The notes under the pieces: model-generated
What the model was told of the DNA's origin: nothing
What the model saw: only the letters and a program-made list of their open reading frames with translations
The model's database searches: none
DNA from: an uncultured Bacteroidota bacterium
GTDB lineage: Bacteria > Bacteroidota > Bacteroidia > B-17B0 > Aurantibacillaceae
Assembly (NCBI GenBank): GCA_903893815.1
Contig: CAITNS010000059.1
Location: 1 to 64,000, forward strand
DNA: 64,000 bases
Direction of reading: 5' to 3'
In this document: positions 37,553-45,746 of the stretch, one piece after another
Layout: the number at the start of each line of letters is the position of its first letter
Numbering within the stretch: position 1 is the first letter of the stretch
Position numbers and translations under genes: made by a program

Positions 37553-38938
37553 ATGATCAAGAAAATTATTCTATCGCTATCGATTATCTCGGCAGGTGTA
37601 TTTAGTGAGATTAAGTCACAAACAATTCCCACTTATCCTAGTGTGGATGATGCTTTGGCGAAAGCTAAAAGTTCTGATTTTTTGAGAGGGCTTTTGAAAT
37701 TAGATTATAATGCTGATGTTACAAAATGTACATTCTCTAAGAAGTACTATAGTAATACCGAAGAGAAAGAAGTAGATGCTTATTTTGGAAAATACACTAG
37801 CGACAGATGCGCTGAACTTTTTCCAATTTCAATGCCCTATGATAGATGCATAACCTATATAACCGTTACAACATCAAAAGATGCTAATGGCACTGTTTAT
37901 CAAGTGCCAGTTGGCGTGAAGTATTCTCGTTTAAAAAATGATGTGTTAACCAACCAATGGGAATATTACAATGTGGAGTTGGGAAGTCCTAGAGTTATTG
38001 GTGGAGTTGCCAATGATAGTAAAGCAAAAATTGCATTGTTGGTGGGAGGTATAAAAAAATTTCCACTAAAAAATGGGCAGCTTTACGGAGGTGATGATGA
38101 AACGGGATTTAATGGAAGCGTAGAAGCCTTAAAGCATTTTTCACGAATTGATTCTATTTACTGTAAAGGTGAAAAAATAGATAATGCCAAAGAACAGACT
38201 TGGTTTTTTGAAATTAAAGGGCAGGAATATAATTCTAACACGGGAGATATTATTGATGACGCAACTTTAACCGATAATTATATTGTAAACGTTGCATTAC
38301 AAGTGAAATTAGAAAATGCTAAATGGAATATTATTGATTTAATGATTAGAGATAATCATGGAAATGATAGATCTAATACAAAATATAATGGCCCTTTATT
38401 AGCGTGTTTTGGACAAGTAAACTTTGATAAAATTTATAAAAACACAGCATTCTATCAATTTGCACCAGATTCAGAAGGTGCATTAAAATTGAAGGCAAGG
38501 CAATTACAAAAGGCTATTGAAAAATTGAGCTACAATCAAGAGCAAGATTTAAAATTATTAGTGCAATTTTTTGATCCTGAAAATAATCCTGAAAAGATGG
38601 CTTTAGATTTATTTAAAATATTGAAGGAAGCCAAAGATAAGCAATGTACAATACACGAAATTAATGTGTATGGAAGTTATTACGGTAAGCCTAGCTCTGG
38701 AACAACAGAAAATTTTATAAAAATAAATGCTGAATTTAAAAGAGAATCGTGTTTAACAAAACCTGAATTAAAAGAGCAATATAAAGCGGCTGGAATGAAT
38801 GCCAAGTTGATGAAGCAAACTGGCGGCGACTTATATTCAAGGGGATTGTTTCAAAATAATAGTATTAAATTGGTAATTAGAGATAATACCTTATTCTTGG
38901 TTTCTGTGCCAACCTTGAGCGAAGCGATTCCTTTTTAA
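37553..38938 (+). CDS. Secreted protein of unknown function
   Basis: 461 residues with a signal peptide (MIKKIILSLSIISAGVFSEIKS) and no membrane segment after it. No family recognised. Mixed alpha/beta content; six to seven Cys residues in the mature part (for example TSDRCAELFP, YDRCITYI, DSIYCKG, KQCTIHEI, RESCLTKPEL) could form disulfides. It follows the T9SS protein by 9 bp, so they are probably co-transcribed. Its TAA is the very point where a fragment of mrp begins, so its 3' flank is a rearrangement junction; the C-terminus could be shortened or could end naturally. Confidence 0.8.
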   Translation: MIKKIILSLSIISAGVFSEIKSQTIPTYPSVDDALAKAKSSDFLRGLLKLDYNADVTKCTFSKKYYSNTEEKEVDAYFGKYTSDRCAELFPISMPYDRCITYITVTTSKDANGTVYQVPVGVKYSRLKNDVLTNQWEYYNVELGSPRVIGGVANDSKAKIALLVGGIKKFPLKNGQLYGGDDETGFNGSVEALKHFSRIDSIYCKGEKIDNAKEQTWFFEIKGQEYNSNTGDIIDDATLTDNYIVNVALQVKLENAKWNIIDLMIRDNHGNDRSNTKYNGPLLACFGQVNFDKIYKNTAFYQFAPDSEGALKLKARQLQKAIEKLSYNQEQDLKLLVQFFDPENNPEKMALDLFKILKEAKDKQCTIHEINVYGSYYGKPSSGTTENFIKINAEFKRESCLTKPELKEQYKAAGMNAKLMKQTGGDLYSRGLFQNNSIKLVIRDNTLFLVSVPTLSEAIPF

Positions 38939-39173
38939 TTATATTTTTGGAAAAGATGGTGCAAAAAATTTAGCAGAAGAAATGAATTTACCTTTGTTAG
39001 GACAAATACCTTTAGTGCAAAGTATACGTGAAGCGGGCGATGCTGGTCGTCCGGCAGTATTACAAGAGACTACACCACAAGCCTTAGCTTTTAGAGAAAT
39101 GGCTCAAAACATAGCGCAACAAATTGCTATTTTAAATGCTAATAAGGTAAAGGAGAAAGTAGCTACGGCTTAG
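38939..39173 (+). pseudogene. Remnant of the mrp 3' end (copy C)
   Basis: Starting at the stop of the preceding gene, the sequence encodes YIFGKDGAKNLAEEM and on to NKVKEKVATA with a TAG, i.e. the last about 78 codons of mrp. Compared with the intact gene it has nine base changes in about 73 codons, all synonymous, then a different last four codons. The final about 69 coding bases before that tail are identical. An internal ATG at 38982 could give a 63-residue peptide, but without the ATPase domain it would not work as Mrp. Confidence 0.92.
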
Positions 39174-39190
39174 TTTAAATAATAAAAATT

Positions 39191-39226
39191 AAAAAGCTCC
39201 TTCAAATTTTTGAGGGAGCTTTTTTT
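39191..39226 (+). terminator. Terminator after mrp remnant C
   Basis: aaaaagctccttcaaat with tgagggagcttttttt, the same hairpin as at 32225-32259 with one base changed. It is probably the ancestral mrp terminator. Between it and the next gene (39227-39485) I see no credible gene, only AT-rich DNA with a short Cys-containing open stretch on the plus strand. Confidence 0.88.
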
Positions 39227-39485
39227 AGTAAAACCGGTTTTCGGCTTGTATTGTTTGGAGTTTGAAACACTGACTACCTAAATGTTTGTTTAATTATACT
39301 ATGATGCTATGCATTTGCAAATAAAAAATAGAAAAATTGTCTGCCGAATTTTGCGAATGCTTTGATGTCAGTCCAAATAATAAAAGACGTGTGTTGGTTG
39401 CTCCAAAGTTATTAACACATACAAAAGCTCTAGGGCCAATGGGAAATAGTAAGTTCATGATTTTATTTCAAACTTTACTATACTT

Positions 39486-40973
39486 TTATTGTGGAGTGTA
39501 AGTATACACTACGTTATACATACTGGATGTAGGATCTATATCCGTCCAGATAATTTTAGTAGCTGAGAGTTGATCTAACCTGTATCTACTGCTTCCACCA
39601 TGAGCATTAAAATCGTTTAAAGTCCATGTTTCTCCAAAATTATAATTGCAGTTGACAGTATTAAAACCTGAAATTGTTTGGCTAGTGCCATTTATAAAAT
39701 AAGTGACCGTTTCATTTATGGTACAAGGATTGCCTGGGCAAGAAGTTAGTTTCCAAACTTTTGAGGAATCATTTGTCAACCAAGCTAAACTATCATTAAA
39801 ATTTCCTTGTAAAAAAAGCACTTCCGGAAAGTCATATATATAATTATAGTCAAAAAGATTATTCCCAAAAAATGTTGACTTAATACCCGCCTTAAACTGC
39901 CCGCCGAGATTTAGTTTATAATCAGGATTTTGAGTTGTGTCGACATACATTTTCAAACCATAATCGCACCCGATTGTAGATTTAAGAAAATCGGAACCAT
40001 AGGGTTTTGATTCAATTTCGACATTTACCATTAGTTCGGAATTTACTTTCCATTTAAACTTTGATTTTAATGGTTTAGTTGAATTTCCAGCTGGCGCACT
40101 GATATTTATAGAAGACCAAGATCCACTTTCATATTTTGCACCAATTGTGTACAAAGTGTTGTCGGTAAAATCAAGTTCAAACTTCCCATCTAATATAAAG
40201 GATGGTGATATTTTCAACTTGTTTTTAATAATTATTGGAACTGGAACTCCCATAATTGGAACTACAATTCTAATAGGCTGAATTTCATATGATTTAATAT
40301 ATTTTAAAATTTTGTTAGGAATTGTTATACTTCCTCCGAAGGTGTATGTCAGTCCCGATTTTTCTAAAACTTGAGTTTTAACTTCAACTTTTGTTGGTAT
40401 TGTAGAACCTTCGGGTCTAATATATTCAAATGAAAAATCTTTTATTTCAAAAACAATAGATCCAGAACCTTTTAGTTGATCGTAAGTAGTAGCGTTATTA
40501 CCATCAGCGTCGTATAATACTTCATTTATTAAATTTATTTTAAATTCATTACTTGCTATTCTGCCTACAGTGTCGGAGGGTGTAATATCTTTATTATAGT
40601 GAATTTCCGCTTGTTTGAATAAATCTTCTAAAGATGCGTCTGTTGTTTGGAGTTGAATAGTACCACCACTATTAGTTTTATTAGAAACTTTTCTCAAAAA
40701 TCCATATGGTGCAAGGGCCGAAATATCAGAAACTAAAATGGTTCCAACTTGTGCATTTATGGCTACTGTTGAAGAAGAGCTAAAAACTAAACTTAAACTG
40801 TCAATTGCAGTAAGTGCACCTATTTGCGTATTATCTAAAACAACAACATTGTCATTTAATTTATTTTCTAAAGGAACTGTCGTATTAATGATTGGTATTA
40901 ATTCATCGGTTTTATCTTTTTTGCAGGAAGAAAAGCAAAGAATAACTATTGATAAAAAAATAAGTTTTTTCAT
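39486..40973 (-). CDS. Lipoprotein of unknown function
   Basis: 495 residues with a clear lipoprotein signal (MKKLIFLSIVILCFSSC, Cys at 17, then KKDKTDE). The mature part is beta-rich, with repeated lipid-facing style segments (IRIVVPIMGVPVPIIIKNKLKI, GLKMYVDTTQNPDYKLNLGGQFKAG). Near the end there is a lipocalin-like-looking stretch (WKLTSCPGNPCTINETVTYF ... ATKIIWTDIDP). No family is recognised with confidence. It has more varied codon use than its neighbours, lies alone between two long gaps, and sits next to the mrp rearrangement region. Confidence 0.8.
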   Translation of the reverse strand: MKKLIFLSIVILCFSSCKKDKTDELIPIINTTVPLENKLNDNVVVLDNTQIGALTAIDSLSLVFSSSSTVAINAQVGTILVSDISALAPYGFLRKVSNKTNSGGTIQLQTTDASLEDLFKQAEIHYNKDITPSDTVGRIASNEFKINLINEVLYDADGNNATTYDQLKGSGSIVFEIKDFSFEYIRPEGSTIPTKVEVKTQVLEKSGLTYTFGGSITIPNKILKYIKSYEIQPIRIVVPIMGVPVPIIIKNKLKISPSFILDGKFELDFTDNTLYTIGAKYESGSWSSINISAPAGNSTKPLKSKFKWKVNSELMVNVEIESKPYGSDFLKSTIGCDYGLKMYVDTTQNPDYKLNLGGQFKAGIKSTFFGNNLFDYNYIYDFPEVLFLQGNFNDSLAWLTNDSSKVWKLTSCPGNPCTINETVTYFINGTSQTISGFNTVNCNYNFGETWTLNDFNAHGGSSRYRLDQLSATKIIWTDIDPTSSMYNVVYTYTPQ

Positions 40974-41448
40974 TGTTAAAATTGTTGTTTAATCTATTTT
41001 ATATCCCATTCGTTTGTGTGTCCAAATTTATTAATCTTTTTTCACTTAATAAAATATCGAACCTGTTAAATTTTCAGAGGTTTATGTTTCCGTTTTATAA
41101 GTTGGTTTTCCCAACTCACTTATAACCGACATGAATCATCGTTTATTTTTCCATTGTTTGGCAAATAAGCGAAACCTCGTATCTTTAATTACTATTTAAA
41201 TTTATTCATTAAAATTCAAATAGCAAAATAATTTTAAAAGTGATGTTTATAAAATGTTTTTGCCGATAGTCTACACTTATAGCCAAATTTATTACTATGA
41301 ATAAACATCTAAAGATGCGCAGTAAATTCAGCATGATGATAGGTGCCTTTATGTAAAACCTCATTTTTGTTTATATCCCACTTAAAAATAATTAAAAGCG
41401 TATTTATTTTAGTTGTTGCCATCCTTATCTTTGCATAAATAATTAGTT
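40974..41448. other. Intergenic region with a hairpin
   Basis: 475 bp between divergent genes. A hairpin occupies about 41092-41127 (gttttataagttgg, then ccaactcacttataac). No open frame, tRNA or riboswitch was recognised. The aspartate kinase promoter is at the right end. Confidence 0.5.
41426..41433 (+). promoter_or_regulatory. Candidate -7 element of aspartate kinase gene
   Basis: TATCTTTG fits TAnnTTTG and is 15 bp upstream of the ATG. The -33 match is weak (TTTA near 41403). Confidence 0.55.
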
Positions 41449-42723
41449 ATGCAAGTATTTAAGTTTGGTGGCGCATCCGTTAAAGATGCCGAGGGTGTAA
41501 AAAATGTAGCAGAAGTTTTAAAACAATTTCCTAACCAAAAAATAGCAGTGGTGGTTTCTGCTATGGGAAAAACGACTAACTCTTTAGAACGATTAGCAAA
41601 AGCTTTTTTTTATAAAACAGAAAATGCAGAAATTATTTTAGAAGAAATTAAAAAATACCATTTAGATATTTGCCATCACTTATTTGCAAATTCATTTCAT
41701 CCCATTTTTATTGAACTCGAAAATACTTTTGTGGAATTGTATTGGGCTATTGAAGATGAGCCAACTCATAGTTTTGATTTTGAATATGATCAAATAGTCA
41801 GTATGGGCGAAGTTATTTCTACAAAAATTATTTCTGCTTATTTAAATCATGTGGGATTGCAAAACAAATGGGTTGATGCCCGAGGCTTTATTCAAACTGA
41901 TAATACGTACCGCGAAGGAAAAGTAGATTTTGAATTAACAGAAACATTAATAAAAAGAGATTTGCTTCCTGTTTTTAATTCGTTTAATAGTATTGTTACC
42001 CAAGGTTTTATTGGAGGCACTTCCGAAAATTTTACAACTACGCTTGGTCGCGAAGGTTCTGATTACACGGCATCTATTTTAGCGTATTGTTTAAACGCTG
42101 ATAACGTTACTATTTGGAAAGATGTGCCAGGCGTTTTAAATGCTGATCCAAAATGGTTTTCGCATACAAAAAAAATTGACCAATTATCTTATCACGATGC
42201 CATTGAGTTAACGTATTATGGCGCAACGGTTATCCACCCAAAAACAATTAAACCGCTTCAGAATAAGAATATACCTTTATATGTAAAGTCCTTTTTAAAG
42301 CCAAAAGAAGAAGGAACCATTATTAAAGACGGAGAAAAACGTTTAAATATTCCTTCTTATATTTTTAAAATCGACCAAGTTTTAATTTCTATCCAACCAA
42401 AAGATTTTTCGTTTATTGCCGAAGACAATTTAAGTGATATTTTCGACCTGTTTTCGAAACATGGAGTTAAAATTAACTTAATGCAACTGTCAGCTATTAG
42501 TTTTTCGGTGTGTTGCGATCATGATATTATTAAGATTGAAGCATTAGTTAATGACTTACAAACGCAGTTTAAAGTATTGTATAATTCAGGATTGGAGTTG
42601 ATGACAGTTCGTTATTACACTCAAGAAACCATTGATACCTTAACGCTTAATAAAGTTATTTTATTAGAACAACGCAGCCGTTATACAGTTCAAATGGTGA
42701 TGAAAAACGAAATTGCCGAATAA
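41449..42723 (+). CDS. lysC: Aspartate kinase
   Basis: First step of the aspartate pathway (Lys, Thr, Met and diaminopimelate): phosphorylates L-Asp with ATP. 424 residues, monofunctional. The kinase domain has VFKFGGASVKDAEGV at the start, VVVSAMGKTTN, QGFIGGTSENFTTTLGREGSDYTAS and TIWKDVPGVLNADP, followed by YYGATVIHPKTI. The C-terminal part (about 300-424) holds ACT-type regulatory sequence (VLISIQPKDFSFIAEDNL, ISFSVCCDHD), so feedback control by an amino acid is likely. DAP from this route would feed MurE. Confidence 0.95.
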   Translation: MQVFKFGGASVKDAEGVKNVAEVLKQFPNQKIAVVVSAMGKTTNSLERLAKAFFYKTENAEIILEEIKKYHLDICHHLFANSFHPIFIELENTFVELYWAIEDEPTHSFDFEYDQIVSMGEVISTKIISAYLNHVGLQNKWVDARGFIQTDNTYREGKVDFELTETLIKRDLLPVFNSFNSIVTQGFIGGTSENFTTTLGREGSDYTASILAYCLNADNVTIWKDVPGVLNADPKWFSHTKKIDQLSYHDAIELTYYGATVIHPKTIKPLQNKNIPLYVKSFLKPKEEGTIIKDGEKRLNIPSYIFKIDQVLISIQPKDFSFIAEDNLSDIFDLFSKHGVKINLMQLSAISFSVCCDHDIIKIEALVNDLQTQFKVLYNSGLELMTVRYYTQETIDTLTLNKVILLEQRSRYTVQMVMKNEIAE

Positions 42724-42757
42724 ATTATTTATATTTATTTAATCTTAATTCTTTAAT

Positions 42758-43801
42758 ATGGCAACAACAGAAAACATAGGCGCTCCTCCAGGTACATTAA
42801 TTTATACTGGTGAGGCCAGAACGGATAGGATTAAAATTACATTAATTGAGTACAATGAGGCTGAGTTTTTTGAGGACGTGTATTATGACCTTGACGATTG
42901 CTTATCGCATGTAAAACCCAACATGGTAAAATGGATTAATGTGGAGGGTGTTCATGAAACCTCATTAGTAGAGGCCATTGGAAAACTATACAACATACAT
43001 CCATTAACTTTAGAAGATGTAGTTCATGTTGATCAACGACCAAAATTTGAAGATTTTGAACATTATGTAGTGGCTATCATGAAAATGATTACTTATAATA
43101 AAGAAGTGGAATCGGAGCAGCTAGCTATTATTTTATGTGAAAACACCGTTATCTCTTTTCAGGAACCGCATCTTGGCGATGCTTTTGATATTATACGAAC
43201 TAGGTTGCGTCAAGGAAAAGGAAGAGTAAGAAAATTGGGCGCAGATTATTTAGCCTATGCTTTAATGGATGCGGTAGTAGATTGTTATTTTACAGCCATT
43301 GAAAAAATAGGTGATAAAATTGAAGAAATTGAAGAAGATATTATTAGTAATTCAAATAAAAAATCTTTGTTGCAGTTATATCATTTAAAACGCGAGATGA
43401 TTTATTTGCGCAAACAAGTTTGGCCAATGCGCGATTTGATTAATAATATGATTCGTTCAGAAACGACCTTAATAAATGCGTCTAGCGATATGTATTTGCG
43501 CGATTTAAGCGATCATGTTACTCGTATTATAGATACTGTTGAAACCTATCGCGATTTGCTTTCAGGCATCATGGATATTTATTTAAGTTCAAATGCAAAC
43601 AGAATGAATGAGGTGATGAAAGTATTAACGATTATGTCGTCTATATTTATTCCGGTAACTTTTATTGCTGGTGTTTACGGTATGAATTTCGATAATATGC
43701 CCGAATTACATTCGCGTAGTGGTTACTTTGTAACCTGGGGAGTAATGCTTAGTTTAATAATAGGTTTGTTGATTTATTTTAAACGTAAGAAGTGGATGTA
43801 A
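42758..43801 (+). CDS. corA: CorA magnesium/cobalt transporter
   Basis: 347 residues. A cytoplasmic alpha/beta domain precedes the long stalk helix (about 170-280), and two membrane helices lie at the C-terminus. The signature YGMNFDNMPEL (GMN motif) is at the end of the first helix, and the tail is basic (YFKRKKWM). It carries Mg2+ (or Co2+/Ni2+) inward down the membrane potential. 34 bp after the aspartate kinase gene; possibly co-transcribed. Confidence 0.95.
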   Translation: MATTENIGAPPGTLIYTGEARTDRIKITLIEYNEAEFFEDVYYDLDDCLSHVKPNMVKWINVEGVHETSLVEAIGKLYNIHPLTLEDVVHVDQRPKFEDFEHYVVAIMKMITYNKEVESEQLAIILCENTVISFQEPHLGDAFDIIRTRLRQGKGRVRKLGADYLAYALMDAVVDCYFTAIEKIGDKIEEIEEDIISNSNKKSLLQLYHLKREMIYLRKQVWPMRDLINNMIRSETTLINASSDMYLRDLSDHVTRIIDTVETYRDLLSGIMDIYLSSNANRMNEVMKVLTIMSSIFIPVTFIAGVYGMNFDNMPELHSRSGYFVTWGVMLSLIIGLLIYFKRKKWM

Positions 43802-43844
43802 GATTGTTCGGCAAGTTACGCTAGTTTTTTGCAGATTTTTTTAT

Positions 43845-44822
43845 TTAACTCACGTTATAATAAACTCTTAACCCAACGCCATGTTGTAATTTAAAATTTG
43901 GTGTATAACCTAAATTAATCCGATCATATGATGGCGTGTATAATAGTTGTATGGTGTATCTTGGATTTATAGTTAAATGTAATCCAATTCCACCAAAAGC
44001 GCCAACGCCAGCTCCAATTAAATATTTAGCGCTGTAAAAGTTATACGGCGGTTGATTGTATGCCGACATTAAATCGATAGTAAAATTATTAGCACCTCCA
44101 TTTAAATCACTATTTAAAAAAGCTTGATTTTTTTGTGCTTTAGATAAAGTCACATTTAACCCACCTTCAACCATTAAATTCAATTTTTCATGTTTACCAA
44201 TAATCCGTTGATAACCCAATTGAAACATTAAACGTTGTTCAGCTCCTGTAATAGTAAACTGATAAATTTTAGCTTGATTTACTAATCCAGTTCCACTCCC
44301 ACTTCCTAAACTATTGCCAGTAGTTCCAATCGTAAACTTGCCATTTACAATTAATTTACTAGCGTTTATATTTAATGTGATGCCAGCTTTTTTGTTAATT
44401 TGGTAGCGCATATTCAGGCCCAGTAAATAGGTAGTAGTATACCTTAAATTAAATGGCATATCTGTTTCTCTAAAATACCAATCGGTAGAGGCAACATTTA
44501 GTAATTGAGCAATTAAATCGGTTCCTCCATTACCACCACCATAAACATTTACCAGTTGCTCTCTTAAAATACTATTGGCAAAGGTATTGCGCTGCCCGTT
44601 TTGATCAAAACCATAACCATCATATATATATGCCGTGCTTCTGTTTGCCCAATAGGCTCCTACATACAAACCCAAGTGAAATCCTTTGCCAACAACATAA
44701 TTAGATGACTGATTAGCTGTGTCTTGAACGTTTGGTTCATATTCCTGAGCATTTATCATATTCGATTTTAGAAATAAAATCACTAATAGAATAGAATATG
44801 ATACATTTAATTTGAAATTCAT
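43845..44822 (-). CDS. Outer membrane beta-barrel protein of unknown function
   Basis: 325 residues with a signal peptide (SILLVILFLKSNMINAQ). The mature protein has alternating short strands with Gly and aromatic residues (GKGFHLGLYVGAYWANRS, GVGAFGGIGLHLTINPRYTIQLLYTPSYDRI) and ends in a strand with a near-terminal aromatic (GVGLRVYYNVS), as expected for an outer membrane barrel with a PorT/outer-membrane-protein-like layout. Ligand or role unknown. It follows the sigma factor gene in the same direction but a terminator separates them. Confidence 0.75.
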   Translation of the reverse strand: MNFKLNVSYSILLVILFLKSNMINAQEYEPNVQDTANQSSNYVVGKGFHLGLYVGAYWANRSTAYIYDGYGFDQNGQRNTFANSILREQLVNVYGGGNGGTDLIAQLLNVASTDWYFRETDMPFNLRYTTTYLLGLNMRYQINKKAGITLNINASKLIVNGKFTIGTTGNSLGSGSGTGLVNQAKIYQFTITGAEQRLMFQLGYQRIIGKHEKLNLMVEGGLNVTLSKAQKNQAFLNSDLNGGANNFTIDLMSAYNQPPYNFYSAKYLIGAGVGAFGGIGLHLTINPRYTIQLLYTPSYDRINLGYTPNFKLQHGVGLRVYYNVS

Positions 44823-44853
44823 TATTCAAAAATACAATAATTGGATTCATAAA

Positions 44854-44884
44854 AAAAGGATTCATATTAAATATGAATCCTTTT
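44854..44884 (-). terminator. Terminator after the sigma factor gene
   Basis: A perfect 15-bp inverted repeat (aaaaggattcatatt / aatatgaatcctttt) with a T-run on the minus strand, 17 bp past the sigma factor stop. Confidence 0.85.
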
Positions 44885-44900
44885 GTAAAATTAAATTTAA

Positions 44901-45407
44901 TTAGTTCATTGATTTCTCAATGGATACCATTAATTGCTTACGAGCTAGAAATATTCTGCTCTTAATGGTTCCAAGCGGTAATTGCATTTCTTGAGCAATC
45001 TCTTCGTATTTAAATCCGCTGTAATATCTTGTAAAAGGTATTTTGTATTGATCTTCTAAATTTTCAATTTTATTTAAAATATCTTTTGTGGCTAATCTCG
45101 ATTCAGTAACATCTTGATGATTGTTTTTGAATGCACGGTTCATCGCCAAATCTGCATTAGTTTGAATAATATCTCTCGTTTTCACAGCACGTCTATATGA
45201 GTTGATAAAGGTGTTTTTCATAATGGTAAATAACCAAGCTTTTAAATTTGTGCTGTCTTCAAATTTTTCGCGATAAGTGATTGCTTTTACATAAGTATCT
45301 TGAACTAAGTCTAAGGCATCATCATTGTTACGGGTTAAACTTAATGCAAAGTTTTTTAAAGATTGCTTTTCGTTTAAAATGCGGGTATTAAATTCAATTG
45401 CTGTCAT
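44901..45407 (-). CDS. ECF-type RNA polymerase sigma factor
   Basis: 168 residues. Region 2 includes [15 protein letters not shown] and [19 protein letters not shown]; region 4 includes [32 protein letters not shown], a clear helix-turn-helix. Region 3 is missing, as in group 4 (ECF) factors. No anti-sigma gene is adjacent, so control may be transcriptional. A possible -7 element on the minus strand (TACATTTG, 45453-45460) lies about 45 bp upstream of the ATG. Similar stand-alone ECF factors are widespread in Bacteroidota; the regulon is unknown. Confidence 0.92.
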   Translation of the reverse strand: MTAIEFNTRILNEKQSLKNFALSLTRNNDDALDLVQDTYVKAITYREKFEDSTNLKAWLFTIMKNTFINSYRRAVKTRDIIQTNADLAMNRAFKNNHQDVTESRLATKDILNKIENLEDQYKIPFTRYYSGFKYEEIAQEMQLPLGTIKSRIFLARKQLMVSIEKSMN

Positions 45408-45746
45408 GGCTTATATATTAATATTGTTTAACTATTATTTTAAATTGTTAAACAAATGTATTAAATGTTTAATTATATCTTCATATGGTTAAACAAAATA
45501 ATTGTAAAATTATTTAAATTGCTGATAATCAATGTATTAATTTTTTATCTTTTCTCCGTTAATCGCATCATTTTTAAAAAATTTGAATGATTCTTTCGAT
45601 ATATTTTTAGAAAATTTCGAAATATTATTCCCAAAATGTCGTTTTACAAACAAAGTCGTAAGTATTAATAAATTGTGAATAGATAGAATTCAAGCTGTAA
45701 TGCTGAAGCACAGTATTTAGTTAACTTCGAGAAAAATTATAGAACC
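45408..45746. other. Divergent intergenic region
   Basis: 339 bp of AT-rich DNA between the sigma factor gene and lysS. Apart from the candidate TACATTTG element for the sigma gene I see no repeat, RNA gene or T-box-like structure. Confidence 0.5.

Noticed and set aside
38982..39173. 63-residue open frame starting at an internal ATG
   Set aside because: It is the C-terminal piece of mrp without its ATPase domain; kept as a remnant, not as a gene.
39337..39485. Short plus-strand open stretch (LSAEFCECFDVSPNNK...)
   Set aside because: No ATG, no recognisable domain and antisense-adjacent to a lipoprotein gene; it may be a gene remnant but cannot be supported.
40974..41448. Possible small RNA or riboswitch before aspartate kinase
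   Set aside because: A lysine riboswitch was considered because of the downstream gene, but no conserved junction structure could be seen; only a simple hairpin is present.
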